Source: Uloborus plumipes
Taxonomy: Eukaryota > Arthropoda > Arachnida > Araneae > Uloboridae
Assembly: GCA_038373865.1 (NCBI GenBank)
Contig: JAXGGA010002365.1
Location: forward strand, 10,001 to 74,000
Direction of reading: 5' to 3'
DNA length: 64,000 nt
In this document: piece after piece, positions 11,175 to 21,450 of the stretch
Layout: every line of letters begins with the position of its first letter
How positions within the stretch are numbered: the stretch's first letter is position 1
The notes under the pieces: generated by a model
Told to the model about the DNA's origin: nothing
Seen by the model: the letters and a program-made list of their open reading frames with translations, nothing else
The model's database searches: none
Translations under genes and position numbers: made by a program

Positions 11175-12213
11175 ATGAAGCAAATCAAATCTTTTCCAAA
11201 AAATGGAGACTTTCAAATATATTTGTTCGAAGTTTCCGAAATTGTCTGAAGCTGAATTGAAAGAAAGAATATTCACAGGACCTGATATACGCAAGCTTTT
11301 TTCTGACCCATTATTTTTTGAATCAATGAATGAAACGGAAAAAAAAAAGCCTGGAACTCATTCAAAGAAGTGGTACAAAAGTTTTTAGAAATTAGACTCT
11401 GGCTATGAAAAATATCGTTAAGAGGATCCTGGCTGCATTCAAAGTTAGCCATTGCAAATGAGTTCAAAAATCCATTTTCTGTGTTCACACGAAGACTATT
11501 TTTCCGAAAACGTTGGTGACTTGAGTGGGGAACGAGGTGACAGATTTCATCAAGATGTGAAAGACAGAGAGACATTACCAAGGTAGATGGGACGTAAATA
11601 GGATGTCCGAGCAGGGGCGGCATTTCAGCATTTCGTTTGAGGGGGCGAGTTTTTTAGATATGAAGTACCTCAGTGTGGAACAAAATACATATTTGTGAAA
11701 GGAAAAACATCTTAAAATGGATTTAATATTTAGAAAAATTGGAGTTGCGAAACAATTTAAATTTTTAAGACCAAAGCGAAAAGTTATTTTGTAATTAGTT
11801 GTCACGCAAAATGTCTCGATTAGTAATTAGTTTTTAACTTTCAGTCAAGTTATACTCTGCAATATTTGGAGTCAAAAAGAAGTTTTCTTTCCATCGATTC
11901 CCAGTGTCTTGTGCTATTTCCCAAACAGCTTAAGTTGAAAATCCTTTCTTGTCCCGTTATACTTGTTTCAGAACATTTTTTTCAGAATCCTCACTTATTA
12001 GAAATAATCTTGAGAATATGTTTAAGGAAGAGCTTTATCAATTTTTGTTAAAATGAACAAGCTATTTTAGTTCCTTTTGAACGTGATCATTGATTTGTGC
12101 TATACATTAATTGAATTTACCGGTTTTTAACATTCTGCGAATAATATTTGGAAGTGCGACCCTTGCCCCCCTAATTTGCCGCCCCTGTGTCTGAGTACTG
12201 TTGGATGCTAAAC
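11175..12213 (+). pseudogene. Decayed ORF of a multi-copy arthropod protein family, split by a hAT-type MITE
   Basis: The opening segment (11203-11388) encodes a stretch containing FPKLSEAELKERIFTGPDIR. After frame changes, a segment near 11500-11600 encodes EDYFSENVGDLSGERGDRFH. I recall a multi-copy, transposon-associated family in arthropod genomes with a closely similar GERFHQD-type motif; its function is unknown to me. Several frameshifts and stops break the frame. At 11612-12187 a 576-bp element interrupts the codons. Removing it, with one copy of its 8-bp target duplication, continues the reading into YCWMLN at 12196-12213. It abuts, tail to tail, a BEL/Pao fragment on the other strand. 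Confidence 0.55.
11612..12187. mobile_element. hAT-type MITE, 576 bp, with 8-bp TSD
   Basis: Left end CAGGGGCGGCATTTC and right end GCCGCCCCTG form about 10-11 bp inverted termini. The flanks are TGTCCGAG (11604-11611) and TGTCTGAG (12188-12195), an 8-bp target duplication with one mismatch. 8-bp TSDs and CAGGG ends are typical of hAT elements. There is no transposase ORF inside, so it is non-autonomous. It disrupts the pseudogene at 11175-12213. Confidence 0.8.
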
Positions 12214-12518
12214 TAAATACTAGGATGGACTTTTCCCAATAAAGTCTATCCTAGTTTTGTCTGTAAAGCAACTAAACCAGAATTCAATTCTTCACGCTTG
12301 CCAGTAAAAAATCTCCCGGCAACGTCTGCACCTAACAGAACTTCAATCGGCCCAAAGTTTCTTTGAACGTTTGATACTTGAATGCTTGTTATTTTCAGCT
12401 CCTTTATCCAAGGTCCTTTTCGTATACTAGGAATATCCCCATTGCAAATAATATTTTTATCTAAAACATCCAGACTGCATGTATAGCTACCGTTCATATC
12501 TGACAAGTGAACTTTATA
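12211..12518 (-). pseudogene. BEL/Pao retrotransposon fragment (retropepsin-like region)
   Basis: The minus-strand frame contains IEVLLGADVAGRFFTGKREE followed by LNSGLVALQTKLG. This matches the conserved end of the DUF1758/aspartic-peptidase-like region of BEL/Pao polyproteins, where LGADVAGR and LETKLGWTL-type motifs recur. The conserved Trp codon after KLG is TAG (12246-12248), and the frame resumes TLLGKV beyond it. Only about 100 residues remain and no reverse transcriptase or integrase is adjacent. The apparent start is a TTG, not a real initiation codon. The upstream side is cut at 12518 by the long-TIR element, and a few likely continuing codons lie at 13737-13771. Confidence 0.75.
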
Positions 12519-12660
12519 GTCTGTGGAGTTAGCGACAAAAACTGCCAAAATATTTCACTTCCGGATACCAGTGTGAAATTTGGTATAGAGCTTATGTACA
12601 TATGTAAGAACAAAAAACCGCCGGGAGACACTTGATCGGAGGTCAAGGTAATTCCTGGGA

Positions 12661-12668
12661 TGACGTCA
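12661..12668. promoter_or_regulatory. TGACGTCA palindrome, left TIR
   Basis: Perfect 8-bp palindrome identical to the consensus cAMP response element bound by CREB/ATF bZIP factors. It sits inside a repeated GATGACGTCATCAAAATGG block. No function has been shown here. Confidence 0.4.
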
Positions 12669-12825
12669 TCAAAATGGCCGCTTTTAAATACGTTTGTTTG
12701 ACTCCCCCTAAAACTTCATCATCGATTTAAATATTTCAAAACTCAACTATATCATCTGAAAGCGCTTTAAAAGATCTATTTAGAAAGATTTAATTTTTCT
12801 TTCTGAGGCGAGGGCCCACCTGTGA

Positions 12826-12833
12826 TGACGTCA
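12826..12833. promoter_or_regulatory. TGACGTCA palindrome, subterminal
   Basis: Second copy of the same palindrome, again followed by TCAAAATG, about 165 bp inside the first. It may serve as a transposase or bZIP binding site; this is inference. Confidence 0.35.
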
Positions 12834-13593
12834 TCAAAATGACCGCAATTTTCAGCTCTTAGATCCGCGTCAGTGGGGATGGAAAGAAATCGGTGATGAG
12901 TTTGAACCCCTTTGGTTTTCAAACCCTGAAATAACAATGGAGAAATTACGAGAACTAATATCATGAAAGTGCAAAGAAATGTGTACTCGATGTAGATGTA
13001 TCAAATCAGGTCTAAATTGTACACTTCTTTGCAGTTGTGAGAACCAGTGCAATACCTGAAACGTTCCTAAAAAAATTCAGCTTTCCTTGTAACAGAGTTA
13101 TTTTTTTGTATTAAAAAGTATTTTTCCGTATTTCTTTTATATAATTAAAATGCAAGCATTTTTGACACTATTATTGATGACGATATTATTAGTTACAATC
13201 TCAGCTTCATTAGGAGCTTTGGCTCTGCTTGTTTCTGCATTGCAACATGTTACATTCAATATCTACATAAAATACCGATAAATAGTACGTAGTTCTACTA
13301 ATTTATTCTTAAATGTAATAAAATTGGAAAGATTTTTTTACAATGCATGCATCACAGCGAAATTTTTACCTCAAAGTCGGAAAACACAAAGAAATTGCCT
13401 TTTTTTATAAATTTTCAATTTAAAATTGTTATAACTTTTCAACTTTGTCTTAGAAAATAAAACCAAGCACTATAAAATAGCTCTTTTAAAGCGCTTTCGA
13501 ATGATATATTTCAGTTTTGCAATATTTAAATCTATGATGGAGTTTTAAACAGTTACATATGAACACATTTACCTGCAAAAGCCGCCATTTTGA

Positions 13594-13601
13594 TGACGTC
13601 A
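13594..13601. promoter_or_regulatory. TGACGTCA palindrome, right TIR
   Basis: Mirror partner of the site at 12661, embedded in CCATTTTGATGACGTCATC in the right inverted repeat. Confidence 0.4.
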
Positions 13602-13771
13602 TCACAGGAATAACCTTGACCCCCGGTCAAGTGTCTCCCGGCATTTTTTTTGCCCTCCTATGTGAATATAAGCCCCACATAAAATTTCAAACTGGTATCC
13701 GGAAGTGAAATATTTTTGCACTAACTCCACGGACTATTATAACAATGGTGTTTCTCAATTTTTGTTGGGAT

Positions 13772-14772
13772 TATATCCCAACAAAAACATAAATGTGAAA
13801 AAGGAGCCAAGTTCGGTTGAAACAACGTTTGGGCAGTTTAAAGCAGCGGTGTCACCGACAAAAGAGTTGAAATCTAACAGGCTCCAAGTTCTATAGCTGT
13901 TCTGTTAACTACAGTCGTGAGAGTTATTGAAATGTTCATTAATTTATTTTAATAACATTTCGTTTCTTCCTTTCATATCGGCTTCTTATAACTTGGCAAG
14001 TTCATTTCTAACTGACGGAAGTCCGACTTTTTTGAACGTAACTTCGTGACGATTAAAACTTGCCTAGTTCCGAAGCTGATATGAAAGGAACTAACGAAAT
14101 GTTATTAAAAAACCTTAATGAACATTTCAATAACTCTCACGACTGAGTTAACAGAACAGCTATAGAACTTGGAGCCTGTTAGATTTCAACTCTTTTGTCG
14201 GCGGCACCGCTGCTTCAGCCCCGCAGCCACTACGGACCGGCTTATCCGGCACTGCGGTCCGGTCCTCCATATCGGCCTGACAGAAAGAGCGTATCAGATC
14301 AGAGTCGCCATATTGTTTCAACCGAACTTGGCTCCTTTTTCACATTTCGTCGCTTCGGAAGAATAACGCTGCAACTCAAAAAAGCCCATTTTTCAGGAGA
14401 GCAATTTTTAACTTTTCAGAAACTTCTATTGCGCTTGTGCTCAAAACTATTGCGACTATTTTAATGAAACTAGCATTAAAAAAACCTAATCTATTTTTAT
14501 TATTTTAATCTCTTTTCTAATGTAGCATGATTGACTTCAATGGCATTTTAACTAATGACGTAATTTTAAAAAGAGTGAAGGTAGTTTGAGTTACTTCAGT
14601 GTTCTCCAAAAATTGCTCCCTAGCGGATATTTTTGATACTTTTGAGTTGTAACCTTGTTCACCATAAAGAGCGATTTTTTCTGAACAAAGTGATATAAAA
14701 ATGTCATTTTTTGATTTTTTTGAGTTGCAGCGTTATTCTTCCAAAGCGACGATTTATGTTTTTGTTGGGATA
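13772..14772. mobile_element. Foldback element made of nested inverted repeats
   Basis: The outer ends are ATATCCCAACAAAAACATAA on the left and its complement ending TTGTTGGGATAT on the right. Inside, 13796-14001 pairs with 14057-14346 as a near-perfect inverted repeat (AACAGGCTCCAAGTTCTATA and its complement), with extra unpaired sequence in the right arm at about 14215-14310. A second pair, 14346-14400 with 14704-14752, shares GAATAACGCTGCAACTC. Short ORFs here are shadows of the palindromes. The target duplication is unclear. Confidence 0.6.
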
Positions 14773-17157
14773 TCATGCATTTTTGAAAAGCCGAAGTAAC
14801 GGTTATGCTTTCATTTAGACAAATTAATACACACATAACATGATATTTCAGTTACGCTGACAACGCAGATATAACATAGGCCATGCTACATTCTACATAT
14901 TTTTAATTTTAACGATTTTACTCGTAATTCAAATAAATAATAGGAGACGCTGCAATTTATGATCAATGACGAAAGAAACAGGTAAAACAAGTAAATTTTC
15001 TTCGTGTTTACCCTATATTTTTCTTAAAAGAGGAATAGAATATTTTAACTACTTGGTTAATATCTTAAGTCACCGCAAGGTGGCATAGGCAATCTCTAGA
15101 ATTCGAATTATTTATTTCATCTTGATAAACCATTTTAATCTTCCGTCAAGGCAAACTAAGCCTTGAAACAGCTTACAATAAAACAGTTGATTTTAAACTT
15201 AAGTATTTTATTTTTGGCAACGTTTTACAAGCATTTTGGCGCTTTTGTTTGACGAACCATTTATAAATCGCGCCAAGATACTCATAAAAAAAATGCTTTT
15301 TTTATTGTAGTTTTTGGACTTTTTAGATTTTTCCCATAGTTAGTGTATGAAAATATATACCTTGATGCCAAATTTTAAGATTCTGAGACACTTGGAAGTA
15401 GGTAAACATTTTGATGAGTGAGTGTATAAGCTAAATAAGAAAATCGCCATATTTTCACTTTTCAATATATTAATAACTTTAAAACTAAAAGAGATATATT
15501 CATAAAATTTAGGATTATGGGTGTTCTATGTCACTCTAATAGACTTACAAAATTTAAAGCATGTAGATGAAGTAGCTCTTGAGAAACGGAGAGGTCGAAA
15601 GTAGCCCGAAATGGTTCGTGTAAAGATACACTAGCAGATATGCAGCGCGAACTTGGCTGACACACTACCGTGTGTCTTGATAAAATGAAATATTTAATAA
15701 ATTTAATTTTGAAACTGTTTATTTTAAAAAGAATAAAATTAAAACTAAGCTTTTTCTTTGAAGTAACAAATGCAATCGAAACTTTATATCTTTTATCAAA
15801 AGAAGACGTGAAAGTAATGGGCACCCTCTTTATATTTTTCTTTATAAGAAATAAATGATAAAAATTCAGCTTCAATCAACCTTTTGTTAACTCTCAGGAT
15901 GCTTTATAATATAGGATTATTGTCAATAATCTTGATCAATCTCTACAAAACAGGTTAAAGTTTGTCAACAGAATAATAAATTAAACAAAAAGTCAAATTT
16001 TATACCTATAAATAAAATGTGACTTTCAAAGAAATTCCTTCCTGTATGTGGTCGTTGTTAAAAACTGACTGTTTTTACAAAAGTAACAACCAAAATATTT
16101 TATGTGATGTTGCATTTGTATTCGCATTGTGGCGTTTTTGGGTAGTCGCTTATCAAGGAGCGCTTGTTTTGCGCGTTGGTTTTTCAAAAATTAATTAAAT
16201 ATCCAGCATTGTGTTTAAAATTCGAAGACGTTGAATTTTGTCATTTGTAAGTCTCATCTAGTAGCCAAAGTAGCAATAATTAATACGTTAAAACTTCCTT
16301 ATTGTTAACCGAATGATCAAAACATAAATTATAATATTCCTTGGCCTTAAGCGAACGAATCACACCTCATGATTTAGCGTGGCCGAGGATTTTTTTCCAT
16401 CTCTAATACATACATATTCTATAAAAGCGATACAATTTACAAATGCAGAGAAGTCGTGTAGTAAAAATGAGAGATTGAAAAGTGCCCCATAAATGGAAAA
16501 AAAAAATCTTGTTAATTCATACACACATACCCCCCCCCCCCCCCACACACACACAAAAGAAAGAAGAAAGAAAGAAAGAAATGCAATAAACTGAACTTAA
16601 GGACACACTATGAAATGTTAAAAATTTTATTGAAACAAATCTTTTCTGGTTGAATATTTAATGAACAATCCGAAATCAGTTTTAAAGCAGGCAGAGGGTC
16701 ACACATCTTACATAATAAAAAACATAAAGATATAATACATAAATATATAATAAATAATCACAAAAGTGTGAAAATACACACACGAAATTAAAATTTGATT
16801 CGTACAAAAATATATAAATATACATAGTTGTGAAACAAAACTGAATATAAATTTTAAATAGCGGCTTGATTAATGTTTTGGTGAATATAACAGAAGAGCA
16901 CTACACCCCACATAAAATAAAACATTGGTATAATCTACTCTTGTACTGAAAGAGACTTAAATATTTGCAGGATAGCAACATACACTAAGCTTATTCTTAA
17001 TATGTAAACATTTTCTTAAATCAAACAGCAGTGGCGTACCCAGAAATTAATTTTGTGCGGTGCGTATTGTCATTGCAAAAAAAAAAAAAAAAAATTTTTT
17101 AAAGCTTTGAATTACCATTTGGAAAATACTGAAACATGTTACACTAGTCATATCTAA
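14773..17157. other. AT-rich intergenic stretch with a poly-C and microsatellite patch
   Basis: No recognisable coding sequence. A run of about 15 C followed by (AC)n and GAAA repeats lies at 16530-16581. CAGTGGCGTACCCAG at 17027-17041 looks like an isolated hAT-type left terminus without a visible partner. Confidence 0.45.
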
Positions 17158-17770
17158 TGTAGGGGAATGTGGGGCAAAGTGAAATAGTGTGAAGAAAATA
17201 TCCCGCCTTTTAATTTAAATTAAACACAAGAGTGCGCTCATCTGGACTTTTTATGTAAATTACCTCTGTTACTGCTATCGTTACATATAAGGGTAAGAAG
17301 CACTAAACATAGTGCCAAATAAAAGTATGTGTTTTAGATAGTCATCGTTTTTTGTTTAAAATAGTTAAGATAGCTGACCGATTTAAAAATGAACGCATCG
17401 GAAATTTGTTCTGAAAATAATTGTACATAAAGATTGGATAATGTATTTTGTATGACAACTTGCATTGAAATATTATTTTTCATTTTTGGCATTTTTTTTG
17501 CGCCTTCAAAAAAGCTAGAAATTTTCCACTGTAAAAAAAATGGGGCCAGTGAAAAATGCAATATTTTTACTGAGAGAAATTTTCTATTTTATGATTAATA
17601 GTAATTTTCATCAAATGGATGTGTAAACAAATGAATAAACGACTTATTAATGAAAAATAATCGAATAAATAAATGGACAAATTAATGAACTCATTAATTT
17701 ATGAGAAAAAGAAATGAGTGAATAAGGGGGGTGGGTAAATGAGTGAGGGTATCTTTAAATTATTAAGACA
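17158..17770 (+). repeat. GTGGGGCAAAGTGAAA repeat family, copy 2
   Basis: Starts TGTAGGGGAATGTGGGGC, then AAAGTGAAA, matching the minus-strand copy ending at 6868. It later contains a degenerate array of AATAAA/ATTAATGA words around 17620-17720 like that copy. The right boundary is not defined. Confidence 0.4.
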
Positions 17771-18592
17771 ACTCGACAACTCTAAGTTAACTCGATGCAT
17801 CAAGTACCCATTATTTAAAAGCTTGTAAATAATTTTTCATATAGGCTATGACTAAAATTATTGTTTTATACGTAAGCTGAGACTCTCAACAATAACGCAA
17901 TATGTAACATACATTCAAAAAGTTCAGTTTTATTATAGGAAATATAATAGTACAATTTACGTTTCAAGTTCGAAAACTGATATTCATTATCTTTTACTGT
18001 AAAATGTATGCATAATTCTAATGATAATTTTAAAGAGTATTTTTACTTCCTCAATTCTTGAACCTATTAAATTATTTTTTTTTGTTGAAATTTTAAAAAT
18101 GAAAATCAGCATTCATCAAACTCGCGGAAGAAAACTTTTTTTTTCTTAAAATTGAGTGTGGGTAAAGAAAAATTTAGGTTTAGGCTGCAGAAACAGGTCA
18201 TACATACAACGCACATGAAAATGTTTAGGAAATTTTAACTCAAACACTTTTTGATATCATGCGTGCGAACTGAAAAATAGCTCTGGGAAAAAAATTTTTA
18301 GCTAGCGTTTATGAATGTTAAAAAAAAATAAGGTATCAAATTGTTTAGAGTTAAGTTATGCATAACCTAACATATTTTCCAGGAAATCCAAATAATTTCT
18401 TTCGAAGAAACCCTAGACCCCTAAATCATTAATTTAATGGAAAAGAGGGTTGTAATTTGAGCCTCTTTTATTTACAAAAATGTACATTACTGTCATTTTA
18501 GGACTTGCCAACAATACAATGCAGAAAAGCAGGAGAGAAGGAATAAGAAAGCAGGGGAAATTTTTGTAAAATTGATCCAAAAGAATGCTAGA

Positions 18593-18965
18593 GTAAAATT
18601 GATAATTTTGATGTTTTGTAAGCTGTAAATTGTTGACAAAATAAAAGACTAATATTATCAATAATTAAATATTTAACATTTATAGTTTTGAGTTAACGGT
18701 TTTTAAAAAGCAATTAAAAATATTTTTCGTGCCACCGCTTCAAAGAAAGTTACACAATTTTGTTAGTAATGTTTTACATATTAAGTAAAACATCACTAAA
18801 CAATTGTAACTTTGTAAGAAGCGGTGGCACAAAAAATATTTTAAATTTCCTTCAAAAAACCGTAAAGACAAAAGTATAAATGTTAAATATTAAATTATTA
18901 ATAATATTAGTTTTTTATTTCTTCAACAATTTATATCTAACAAAACATTTTTCATACTTTAAAAC
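18593..18965. repeat. Foldback palindrome, about 370 bp, beside the MULE gene
   Basis: Left arm about 18593-18778 and right arm about 18784-18965 pair across a very short loop (ATATTAA). The inner stem contains GTGCCACCGCTTC and its complement GAAGCGGTGGCAC. The outer stem contains ATATTTAACATTTATA and its complement. It ends about 30 bp from the stop codon of the transposase gene at 18997. It may be a separate foldback insertion or part of the same mobile unit. Confidence 0.65.
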
Positions 18966-18996
18966 TTTTCTGTTACATTTAATTATGAGTTTTTTT

Positions 18997-19758
18997 TTAC
19001 TTTTTTGGAATTGATTTTCTTAGAAAATCTCCTGCTTTCTCTAACAATTCTAATCGCCCTAACGCACCTGCATTAAAATCTATGACGCAAGACAATAGTC
19101 TTTGCTGCAGGTACGTATATCTTTTTTTTTGTCGCCTTTTTGGTGGCCGTCCTGCATTGTACTGTGCAGTCCTAAAAACATCCATCCCTTCTTCAGCTTG
19201 GATTACTTCCAGCAACTTCCAAACGGATGGATGTTTGCCACTTGCAAGCTTATTTAAACGGTTATTGAAGCCCTCCGTTAGGTTATTGGTGCGGTTCCCG
19301 CCGTTTAATGTGGAGTTATGAGCACTCCACATTGATGGTGGAAACAACGGCGGGGACCTACGGAGGATAATTTTTCCTCCGTTTGCCGGGGAAGTTTTCT
19401 TGAACTTCCCCGACACATATGTTTCCTCGAAATACAACAGTAGGTCTGTGGAGTTCACGGGGGCTTCTCGCTTGAGGCTGTGAAAGCCAGCCTTTATTTC
19501 ATGGGCTGGCAAAAATGCCAGAGCCATCAATTTTCCTACAAATGAGCGGAACTCCGTGTCCGTTTTGTACTGTCTAGTTAGTCCTAGAGTCTGGACCTTT
19601 CGCCAGATACTTTGGCACAAATGAAAGTAGCACAGTTGCATTTCAGTGCTACTTCCAAATGTGTTTATAAAAGCCACCATGGCAGAGTACTCGAAGTCCA
19701 TGATGACCTTGCAAGGCGAAAGGTTGAACCCTTTTGCAGCGGCTTCTTCCACAAGTAT
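18997..19758 (-). CDS. MULE-type transposase, 3' exon
   Basis: This exon encodes about 253 residues of a MULE transposase domain as found in Mutator-like elements and FLYWCH/MULE proteins. KVIMDFEYSAM carries the second catalytic Asp. The adjacent LCYFHLCQSIWRKV gives the family's C-x2-H motif. RTNNLTEGFNNRLNKL supplies the catalytic Glu and is followed by HPSVWKLLEVIQAEE. A basic segment (RPPKRRQKKRY) lies near the C-terminus and the stop is TAA. The exon has no ATG at its 5' end; the first candidate start would be a GTG. It is preceded by a strong acceptor (TTTTCTATTCTCTTTTCAG), so it is internal to a longer gene. It joins in frame to the exon at 23770-24044. No stop or frameshift was seen, so it is either a young transposase or a conserved, domesticated gene. 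Confidence 0.8.
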   Translation of the reverse strand: MLVEEAAAKGFNLSPCKVIMDFEYSAMVAFINTFGSSTEMQLCYFHLCQSIWRKVQTLGLTRQYKTDTEFRSFVGKLMALAFLPAHEIKAGFHSLKREAPVNSTDLLLYFEETYVSGKFKKTSPANGGKIILRRSPPLFPPSMWSAHNSTLNGGNRTNNLTEGFNNRLNKLASGKHPSVWKLLEVIQAEEGMDVFRTAQYNAGRPPKRRQKKRYTYLQQRLLSCVIDFNAGALGRLELLEKAGDFLRKSIPKK

Positions 19759-20835
19759 CTGAAAAGAGAATAGAAAAGATCCCTTAAAAACAATTTGATA
19801 AATATTTGAAATTGACTGAAAAAAAATAAATTGATGAAATAAAACTCATTTTAAGAATCTTGAATTGCTTTTTTCTTAAAACCAAATGTTTTTATTTAAA
19901 GGCAGACTATTTAAACATGAATATAATGTTTGATTAATATAAGATATCCTGCACAATTTATTTTTCTATTATGGAAAATTGAGCCACGGTTGGAAATTGA
20001 GCTTAATGACCACGCACTCACCGAAAGACTAAAACAAACAAGACTACCTTTAGAAATTCTCCAAAATTAGTCTTAAAACGTAGTTGAAACGAGAGGTTTG
20101 ACTCACTTTTTACAAAGACATTTTTCTATTTTTTTTCTAAAGTTCAGAAAATTTAAACACTGACGGTTTTTTTTTCTTATGATGTCTGGAAAATTTTACA
20201 TTGTTATTTTTTATTTAAATTATACATTAATTGTTTTAATACTAATCTTTTAAAATTGTCCAAACCGGGTCAAATACCCCTCAAAAGTGGGGAGATTAAA
20301 AAGGGAGAGAGAAGACATTAAAAGGGTAAAACGAGCGATGCTGCTAAGATTCTATTACAAAGTACCGGTAATAATAACGTTTAAAAATGGTCAGAAGTTT
20401 TTAAATAAATTTAGTTTGAATCTGAACATTATTATTTTTAGAAATACCAGTGCCAAATTTCATTCTCAGCTCTTTCTGTGCCTCTGCTGATCATTGAATG
20501 ATTGAGTTTAAAACATCTATTTTAAAGAGGTATCTGTGAAAATCCTTGATTTGGTAAGATTTATACCACATTTGCCTTTTCTAGATAATTATTTTAATAA
20601 TTTTTATGCTATAAAATAAAAGTTACATTACTTCAATTAGAATAAAATAAAGAAATGTACTGTCTAAAATTTTTGCGAATGCGGAGATGGGCTGAATATC
20701 TCAGAGAGTTCTGATGACTGTGATCAAATAACTTCAGTCGGGTTAGGTGGACGAAATAAGCGCAGATGCGAGCAGATAGTGCTAAAATAAGATGAGAGAG
20801 CTATTCAGGGCAATCTAGAGAGAATTAGGTCCGTT

Positions 20836-20940
20836 AAAGGACCTTCACAAATTCAGGCACTCAAATAGGACCCTTCACAAATTCAGTCATTCAAAAGGAC
20901 CCTCACAAATTCAGTCATTCAAACAGACCCTCACAATAAT
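20836..20940 (+). repeat. Minisatellite, about 33-bp unit, three copies
   Basis: The core ACCCTCACAAATTCAGTCA recurs three to four times with small indels (CTTCACAAATTCAGGCACTC, CCTTCACAAATTCAGTCATT and so on). The array decays at both ends. Confidence 0.6.
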
Positions 20941-21199
20941 TGAGGAAACGCGAAAAGGGATTCTTCGCAAACAGTCACTCAGAGAGTTTGCTGACAGAAT
21001 CCGCATCAAAATTAACTCTTCACAGAATCCGGTTTCGACGATTGGAGTATGCCGAACATTTTCAAATTGGATCAGTTCATAAATCTGAATAGTTGCACAT
21101 TCAAAATAAGTATTGAGAGAGCCTGAATTGCATATTAAGAATTAAAAACTTCTTTCATTTGAGTTGAAAACATGACTTATAGAAACAAATTAAGTGATA

Positions 21200-21450
21200 T
21201 ACACCGCCGTGCTAAGCGCAAATATGGTATCTGCTGTCGAGCTCAAACTGAGATAAACCTCTTTAAAGTTTTGCGCCGCCATGTTTTTATTCACATGAAA
21301 CTTTTTCAGAATTTTTTAAAAAATATTTCCCATTCTCAAATGACCATATAATTTTGTGTTTAGGTAAAATACGTCACAGAGACACCTAATGTCGAAAACT
21401 CAATTTTCTTAAAAAGTGCAGATACGACTTTTGTGCTTAGCACGACAGTA
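21200..21450. mobile_element. TA-flanked MITE, 251 bp
   Basis: Inverted termini TACACCGCCGTGCTAAGC and TACTGTCGTGCTAAGC (right end read on minus) continue into a shared GCAGATAC-like word. TA lies directly outside both ends, as for Tc1/mariner-type insertions. No ORF. Confidence 0.65.

Larger units (their letters stand above)
12519..13734. mobile_element. Long-TIR element flanked by TA, with TGACGTCA palindromes
   Basis: Terminal inverted repeats of about 250 bp (12519 to about 12785, and about 13455 to 13734) begin GTCTGTGGAGTTAG on the left and GTCCGTGGAGTTAG on the right strand. They share ATTTCACTTCCGGATACCAG, CGGGAGACACTTGA and the GATGACGTCATCAAAATGG block. TA flanks both ends, consistent with a Tc1/mariner-type target duplication. 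The interior has no transposase ORF. It is inserted in the BEL/Pao fragment. Confidence 0.7.

Noticed and set aside
14169..14464. Two overlapping plus ORFs with Arg/Pro/Ser-rich products
   Set aside because: They lie in the arms of the foldback element and have no recognised motif.
17027..17041. CAGTGGCGTACCCAG as the left end of an element reaching the GTACGCCAC end near 38097
   Set aside because: The distance is over 21 kb, the ends differ and no matching 8-bp duplication flanks them.
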